Below, one piece after another: positions 51,801 through 60,800 of a stretch of 64,000 bases of DNA. The translations under genes and the position numbers were made by a program. Position 1 is the stretch's first letter, and each line of letters starts with the position of its first letter. The stretch spans positions 5,394,001-5,458,000 of the forward strand of contig OY755198.1 in the NCBI GenBank assembly GCA_963576735.1. Reading direction: 5' to 3'. This DNA comes from Bedellia somnulentella (taxonomy: Eukaryota; Arthropoda; Insecta; Lepidoptera; Bedelliidae). The notes under the pieces are model-generated. The model was not told where the DNA came from. It did not search any database and saw only the letters and a program-made list of their open reading frames with translations.

Positions 51801-54800
51801 CGGATGAAAAAATTTGGGATGTACAAGCAGGATTTAGGAAGGGAATGGGATGTATGAATCAAGTCTTCTCCTTAAGGTGCATCACAGAGAAATTTTTGGC
51901 AAAAAACCAAAAAGTGTATTGCACCTTCATTGATTTGGAGAAGGCGTATGATAGGGTAGTAAGAAAGTATTTGTGGAAGGTGTTGTCTAAGTTCGGTTTG
52001 GGGAGCCAACTTATACGTGCATTGGAGTCACTCTATGAGGATTCCAATGCATGTGTGAGAGTAAACGGAGAAGACACGGACTGGTTTGAGATCTCTAGGG
52101 GTGTTCGACAGGGTTGTGTGGCTTCTCCGTGACTCTTCAATTTGTTCATGGACGACTGTTTGAAAGAACTGCGCGAAAGTGATTATGGACTGAAAATGAG
52201 AGGGTTCATCGTTAAATGCCTCTTATACGCTGACGATCAAGTGTTACTTGCATCAACGGTAAATGAGTTGCAGGAGATGGTGAACATTGCGTGTAAGTCT
52301 TTCGAAAGAAAGGGAATGAGATTGAATGTGGACAAAACCAAAACAATGGTTTTTGAAAGAGAGGAAAGTATGACAGAATGTGACATTGTTATAAATGGTA
52401 AGAAAGTGGAACAAGTGAAAGAATTTGTATATCTGGGGAGTTTGTTTACTAGGGATGGAAAATGTGAGGAAGATATTGAAAGGAGAGTTAAAAAGGGAAA
52501 CGCGGTGAATGGAGCCATGAACAGTCTGATGTTGAGCCAGTCGTTGTCAGAAAAGGCTCGAATGGCTGTGCATAATGCTGTTCTGGTTCCCACGCTGATG
52601 TATGGTAGTGAATGTTGGACGTGGCAGAAGAAGCATGAAAGTAGAGTTAATGCAGTGGAAATGAGATCCCTCAGAAGTATATGGAATGTAAGGCTGTGTG
52701 ATAGAGTGAGAAATACTGTGATCCGTGAACGAGTAGGTTTGAAAGATGACGTAGTATGCAAGATAGAAAAAGGAATGTTGAGGTGGTTTGGGCACATAGA
52801 GAGGATGGATGAAAATAAAGTAGCGAAAGAGATATATAGAGCCAATGTGGATGGGAATGTTAGTAGAGGACGGCCTCGTAAAACGTTTCTGGACCAGATA
52901 GAAAACGTTCTTATAAAGGCGGGGGTCCGAAGTGAGAAGAATAAAAGAGCATGTATGAGAAGGATAATGAATGTAAGGGAAGCAAGAGAGGTTTGTCAAG
53001 ATCGTACTAAGTGGCGATCGATAGTCTCTGCCTACCCCAATGGGAATAATGGGCGTGAGTATAAGTAAGTAAGTAAGTAAAAAAAACTAATCCTTACACA
53101 AAAATATAACAAAAACATACAGTTGTGCAAACGGCAAAGATTTATTGGCCAATATACCCTGGTACCAACTAATAATTTTTATCTATGTGTATCACAATGA
53201 CCTGGCCGATCAGGCCGATGGTGACACTCTGGGTCGGAACCTCTGGTGGAGACTCCGCCGAGATCTAACGGATCCGCAGTTCGCCCGCCCAAATACCAAT
53301 AAGCAATTACTCACCAGCAGGAGCAGGCTTTTCCACAGTGCGAGTGGATAATTTTCTCACCACGTGTCCGTCCACAGTCGACCCAGCTGGGGACGTTATG
53401 TTTAGCGACACACACACAAGTTCAGATTAAAAGGTTCTTACACACGTCTTAACGTAGGTAACACAAAATAGTATGAAACACTCAAAGTTCTTGGGAAAAG
53501 GTTAAATTATCTGGCCGGCAATTTTAATCGTTGCACACGCAAGGGAAGCAGCCATTACACTCCTCGCAGTGCTAGTCCTCACTCTGACTGGCGTGCCCTT
53601 TTCATCGGGCTTTGCTGATTGGTTGAGCGAGCGAATGACATTTGACGTATATTATTTGGCGGCAAATTTGAATGTGGAACGTTGACGATACACTATGCTT
53701 GACTCGAAAAACATTTACATACCGCGATGTAGGATATAAGTGAGATGCTGCTATGTGCGAGTGAGTCCGCAGTAGTTCGCGCTCTAATAGTACTCCCACA
53801 CACTCACAAGAAACAGCCGACCCCAAAAATTTGCTTTGCCATAAAATAGTTACCATAATAGTGCTAACCCTTTTTTTCACGAGTGCCGCAAGAGGTGACT
53901 GAGGGTATTGAGGCTTTTTAAATGAAAAGCCTCAACATCCGTCACTCAAAACGAAGAGACCCATCACCAATCTTTATTCCATCACACTCTGCCCATTCAA
54001 CTTACAAAAGTGGACGAGGGAGTTTGCATTCTTAAGTTCTGGCAAAATATGGCGAAATATACCGGAATTCCCAATCTAAACATTATTGGTGGTAGAAAGC
54101 TAACAGGATATTTAATCAACTGCAATGTACTACTGGACATACATACATACATTCAAATACTCACGGCTATAAATCCCTAGAAGGGGTAGCCACAGCTAAG
54201 GAATTAGAAATACCTCAGCCACTTTTGGAAAGTTATTGGGGAAAAGATGGTAAAATAAAGGTTGTTGGTGATTGGTCTCCAACCTCATCGCCCCAAAAAT
54301 CCCTTAATGGCCCCAATAACGTTAGTCGCCTCTTACGTACACGCACCTAAAGAAATGGGGTAGTGATATTCTAAGCCGACACTACATAGCATTTTTCAAC
54401 ATAACTACTATTAACAATTGTTATTATTAATATAATAATGCTGTGTAGTGTCGGCTTAGAATAGCACTACCCCATTTCTTCCGGTGGGTGTATGTAAGAG
54501 GCGACTACGGGTATTGGGGCTTTTTAATGGATTTTCGGGCGATGCGGTTGGAGACCCATCACCAACAACCTTTATTTTACCATCTTTTCCCCACTCAACT
54601 TCCAAAAGTGGCTGAGGAATTTCTAATTCCTTAGCTCTGGCTACCCCTTCTAGGGATTTATAGCCGTGAGTATATGTATGTATGTACTATTAACAATTCC
54701 AATATATTCACGCCATATTCCAGGCATGGTGGTATTCCTAGAAGAAGACCACTACGTGGCGGAAGACTTCCTCCACATGTTGCAATTGTTAAAACAAACC

Positions 54801-57800
54801 AGTGACAAGGGATGTCCTCAATGTCAGATATTGTGTCTTGGGACTTATCTGACCACGTATAAGTATCATCAGATAAGTGATAAGGTAAGTTTAAATAGTG
54901 AAGATAAGTGAAAGTTTTTTCTGTTTAGAAATGTAACAAATTTTTTGTTAAATATCGATATATTTGCAAAATTAACTGATAATGATTTACAAACAATTAT
55001 AATTCTTAATTATCAAATTATTTTAATACCCCTACTTCCCCCAATCTAGTCACTTATATATTTTATGTGCGCTTGTAATTAGCATTAACTTACGTTTCGG
55101 AATTCGAAACCATATTTATCAAAATGTTTGTATTTTGCAACTTAACTAAGCATAAAAATACAATGTTATCATCATTAGTCAGTAGAGGTCCACTGACAAA
55201 CCCCCTCTCAAAAAAATCTACAATGACCGGTCCTGTGCTGTCTTCCTACATTAACTTTCCGCAACTTTCATATATATAAATGTAACAAAGGGGGGGGGGG
55301 GGGGGGTTATGTCAAGGAGATTATGCTGAACAACGTTAACTTTATATTTCTCTTATCCATAAAAATCAGCTGAGCTCTCGTAATAAAATGAACTGAGATC
55401 AGAGATATAAAGTTGCAATAATGAAGTTCTCAAATTTGTTCAGAATGATCTCTCTAACAAGCGTCTTTTGCCTTTTCCCCCATTTTGTTACATCCTGTAT
55501 ATTATTATCATATATTCTATCTGTGTATATACTTCATATTCCGACAATCAATAAGATTATTTCCATATTCATTTACATATTTATGCATTAAAAAAAATGT
55601 CTAGAGAAAAAAGCTGACACTGACATACTTGCAACAAGTGCGAGCGAGAAACGAAGAGCGCAGGAAGAAGATGCAAGATACACAGAGTTGGAACTTTCAA
55701 GTGTATCCGAACTTATATGGCAGTACTCAGAAGGTTTAATATTTAAAATACTGGTTTTGTGGGCATTTTGGATGGCAAAGGAGTTTTTTTTGCTTTCAAT
55801 ATTGCTGTCTTGTATTGAATGTGATATTAAGTTTTATAATAGTTAATTAATAAAACATGTTTTAGCAGCAACTAATCCATTCGAAAAATTAAATAAATAA
55901 TGATTATGAATTATATATAATGATAGATAACAATTTAAAAAAAAAACATAGCGAGGAAACATACATGGCTAAGATTCACTTGGTCATGTGACAGTGTATT
56001 CGTACAAAACGGCGATAGGCCTGCCCCTATCACGTGATAACACTTTCCAAGTAAAACGTACGTACTACTAACACCAGGTGATAATGTCACGCGATGTTCA
56101 GAAGCATTAAAGATATTTTTTGTATATTTCATACAGTTAATTACATTCAGTACGGCATATGTCTATGACTATACAAAAACTCCTTTACCATTTTGAAATG
56201 TCTTTTACTGCACCACTAAAAGCATGTAAATACGCTATATAGATATAGAGGCATGAAGGTTTTCTACATTATGACAAAGTTTTCTTTAATTAGATAAATG
56301 TTATTATGTGACAACATTTTTGATCGACAATTGTGAAAAAATTAAAATTGGCATCCATATAAACTTTAAAATGTGTTGAAACAGCAAAGATACACTTGCC
56401 AGTTCACCCTGCTGTGTACTAACTTATAGTTTGTATTTACGCTTAGCTGGAGAAAAATTTACATACCGCGATGTAGGATATGAGTGAGACGCTGCTATGT
56501 GCGAGTGAGACCGCAGTAGTGTGCGCTCTAAAATTATTCCCACAAATACATTCCCGATTTAATGGTTCTTAATTGAAGAAATAGCTTATATTTTCCTTAT
56601 TATCATTTTGTTGGCATGTAATGCATGTCTAGACCCATTTATATTTCATCTAGTCATTGAAAACTTGTCTTTAGGCTAATTATGATATAAGTTTAAATTT
56701 GAAAATGTATATTGCTTGTAGTAATAAACTGTATCTTTATTGTATAGTCAACGCAAATGCTCCTGGTTAACGCTATAGTACGTACACAATGTATTGGCTG
56801 TTTGGCTGCTTTTCATAATTTTGTATAGGCTTAAAAAATATATTTAGTTTTATTTTCTACCTTTATAAAATTAAGGATATACTAGTGGGTAACCCTGGCG
56901 CGACTACGTCGTCCTATAAAATGTGTTTATTTTGAAATTTTCCGACCAATCACAGCGCAGCTCTTTTGAATTTCTGAAGATTTTTTCTGAGTGGCCTGTC
57001 AAATAAAATACCGACCAATCACAGCGCAGCTCTTTTGAATTTCTGAAGAATTTTTCTGAGTGGCCTGTCAAATAAAATTCCGACCAATCACAGTGCATCT
57101 CTGATCGACTAAAGTATGCGCGCGCTTATGTCACTCAAGCAAAGTCTAAGGGGTAAAATCGAAACTTTGAAATTCTGTAACAATTAACTTAATCCAGTTA
57201 CATCCGATGTCTGAATTTTGTGCACACCACGGCCGCGAATCAAATGGAATGCTTTTTATCCCGGAAAAAATTGTGAAATAAAATATTCACGCCTGATTGA
57301 ACTAAGAGTACCGGGGAAAACGCCTAAAGTTTTGTCATAAGTAAATTTGACAGTACGAAGTCTGTCGGGTCACGTAGTAAGTAATAAGTGAAACCTTATT
57401 TGTCAGCGTCTACTTAGCGGAAGTTTGGCTGAAAATATGTATTTCGAATACTTCATAGTCTGTTTTTATACTGCTATTTAACATTATTTAGCATGGCATG
57501 CTACACTAACACTGTATCTGTAAAATAAACATATAATTAAATACTTGTAAGCGCATTCAGAATTAAATTGAATTTTTTTACTAAATGAAAATATTATGCT
57601 GATGATATTTATTGATACGTATTTTGACCATTTTAATAAGATTACACTGACGGAGGAGAATAAAAATATAAAAGGAGTGCATTTGGCATTTGAATATAAA
57701 ATCATGTATTGAATAAAAATTAAATTACATACATATACTCACGGCTATAATTCCCTAGAAGGGGCAGCCAGAGTAATTAATAATTAATTAATTAAATTAT

Positions 57801-60800
57801 TCAATTTAAAATAAAATCAAGGACAACACATCAAATTCTGACTGCAAATTTTAAAGTTTTAACTTAGCATGTACCTTCAGTAAAAGCATGGATAAGAATG
57901 TTATACTTTTTATGAACGAATTGAATTCTTGGCAGTTTGTTTATTGAGAATATTTAGCTATTTTAACAATAAATTAGATTTCGCTAAACTAAAATTAATA
58001 TTTCTTCAATTATACATATACATATTTTTCTTAATAAATCGGATTTAATAATTATATTCACGATATATATATTATTAAATCCGATTTATTAAAAAATATT
58101 GAATTACCTTCAAAAGCTTTTGATATAGAATATTTTAAATTTTAGACAATGCAGATAAAATCTATATGGTTGCCAATTAGATAAGTTATGCACTTGGATT
58201 GTTAGTATTGCTGCACGTAAAAATAGTTTTCTAAGAATCTTTTTAAGTTTTTTGTTAATTTCTGTGAAAGAGTTTGTATTATAGCTATGGTTAGGCTTAT
58301 TTTTATTATAAATGATTTACCTCGTCAATGGTAAATTTTCTATCGAATTGATAAAACATTAAAAAATGCTTATACATTCTTTTCAAAGTTGGCGACATCA
58401 TGAAACAAAACATGTTTTTTTGTACATAAACATTTCCCGTCGCCATTTTGTTTTATGATTCTTTCGTCACTTATAATTACTATAAATTGCTTAATTTGAA
58501 AGAGGTACAAAACAAATACTAATATTGCATGTATCTTGATAGTATTTGCATCTTTTGTCTAATCGTGGGTAGATCCTGGGATACGTGTATTGAATTTGGA
58601 AAAAAATAGTTTTAGGGACAAATTAACTTTTGACCAAGAGATCTATTAGCCTGTTACTTAATCTAGAAGGCTATCTCTGTTATATTTCTAACTACATACA
58701 AAAACTGTTGTTTCATTCCTAAGTTACATACATACATACATATACTCACGCCGTTAATTCCCATTGGAGTAGGCAGAGACTATCGATCGCCACTTCGTAC
58801 GATCCTGGCAAACGATACATGCTCTTTTATTCTTCATACTTCGGACGCCTGCCTTTTTGAGCACACTCTCAATTTGGTCCAAGTGTGTCTTTCGTGGCCG
58901 TCCTCTACTAACATTACCATCCACATTACATTCCTATGTTATATTTAATATTTTCTTTATAATTAAATTTTATTCAATAACATATTTAGCATAACAAGAC
59001 TTTATTGTGCATGAAACCACATGTCGGCATTCTATTTAAATTAATCAAGGAGAGAAAAATTTTGACAGCAGGACTTGAACGCGCGACATCCAGGTCTACG
59101 CTCCGGTCGCTCTGCCAACTGAGCTATGGTGCGAAGTAACTACTGTTGCGAAATTTGTCTTTCCTTGCTTCTTAACACCTTACTGGTGCCAGCGTCCTAT
59201 ACCTCGAAAATTTTACAAATTCATATTTCGGCGTAGACCGGGATGTCGCGGTTTCAAGTCCTGCTGGCGGCGAAATTTTTCTTTCCTTGATTGATTATTA
59301 AAGCATATTTTAGCATGTTACTAAAAAGAAACACATCTGAATAAATAGTATCTTAATATATTATTAATTTAACGCATTTATTTCAGGTGGAAATAATCCC
59401 ATGGCATTCAAGCATGCACAACATGGGTATGGCTTTCAACCGAACGATTTGGCGCGAAATAATGAAATATGAACAGCAATTTTGTGCCTACGACGATTAT
59501 AATTGGGACTTCTCACTGCTCCATCTGTCCCAGAACAGGGGAGGGAAGGAAAAGTTTAAGGTTCTTGTGTGCAAAGGGCCTAGAGTGTTTCATATTGGGG
59601 AGTGGTAAGTTTATTTGGTTGGTTTACACTAGTTTCCTCTAAAACTAAACTTTTAATAAAAGAAATAATATAAATAAAAATTAAATATGTTTGCCGTTAA
59701 TTTGCCGTGTAGTGTCGGCTCAGAATAGCACTAACCCATTTCTTCCGTGTACGTATGAGGCGACTAACGGTATTCGGGCTTTTAAGGGATTTTTGGGCGA
59801 TGCGGTTGGAGACCCATCACCAACAACCTTTATTTCACCATCTTTTCCCCACTCAACTTTCCAAAAGTGGCTGAGAAATTTCTAATTCCTTAGCTCTGGC
59901 TACCCCTTCTAGGGATTTATAGCCGTGAGTATATGTATGTATTAAGCTTTTTTAAATTAATAATTGTTTTCTGAGTACCGTAAAGATGTGAATCCCTACT
60001 GAGTGACTCGTTTCGCGTAACAAGTAAATAAAGCGATTCTTTCTTAATTGATTGACTGATGCCTTAAAAGCACATTAACGTTACGAGTCAATGGTGTGAG
60101 ATAAGGATGTAAAGTTGTCAGACTCAATACTCTCTGTCTATTCTAATAGGAATTAATAGTATAGATATAAGTAAAATAAAAAAATGGCCTTACTGTGAAA
60201 TGGCAGAAGACTTTATAATGATATGTATTTTGCCGTGTAGTGCCGGCTTAGAATGTCGCTACCCCTTTCTACCCCGGGTGTCGTAAGAGGCGACTAACGG
60301 TATTGGGGATTCTAAGGGATTTTGGGCGATGCGGTTGGAGACCCATCAGCAACAACCTTTATTTTACCATCTTTTCCCCACTTAACTTTCCAAAAGTGGC
60401 TGAGGAACTTCTAGTTCCCTTCTAGGGATATATAGCCGTGAGTATATGTATGTATGTATTTAGTGGTATTTCTCAACATACATACAACTACTCAGGGCTA
60501 TATATCCCTTAAAAGGCCTTTTTTATAGCTTACAAAATTAGAAATTTAACATGCATTTCAGATGTAGTTGTGGGGAAAAAATAAGTAAAAAGGGTGGTTG
60601 ATCCTGGGTTTCCACTGCAGCCACATTGGCCAAAAATCGGCTAAAAGTATAATATATCATAATAAGTAAGCTTATTCCTTTCTTCTCGCGGGTGTCTTGA
60701 GACGAGACTTCGGATTTAAGGGATTTTGAAAGATCATTCATCACCAACCATGCTTTACTATAATATTGTTTTCCAACTATACTCCCATAAGTAAGTGCAG

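Noticed and set aside
52237..52845. 202-codon minus-strand ORF
   Set aside because: Antisense shadow of the RTE-like LINE coding frame.
53145..53351. Possible exon [10 protein letters not shown]
   Set aside because: No splice sites or family found, and the region recurs as a repeat at 56.4 kb.
56904..57098. Repeat protein [12 protein letters not shown] on the minus strand
   Set aside because: Simple translation of a 73-base DNA tandem repeat; no start context or flanking exon.
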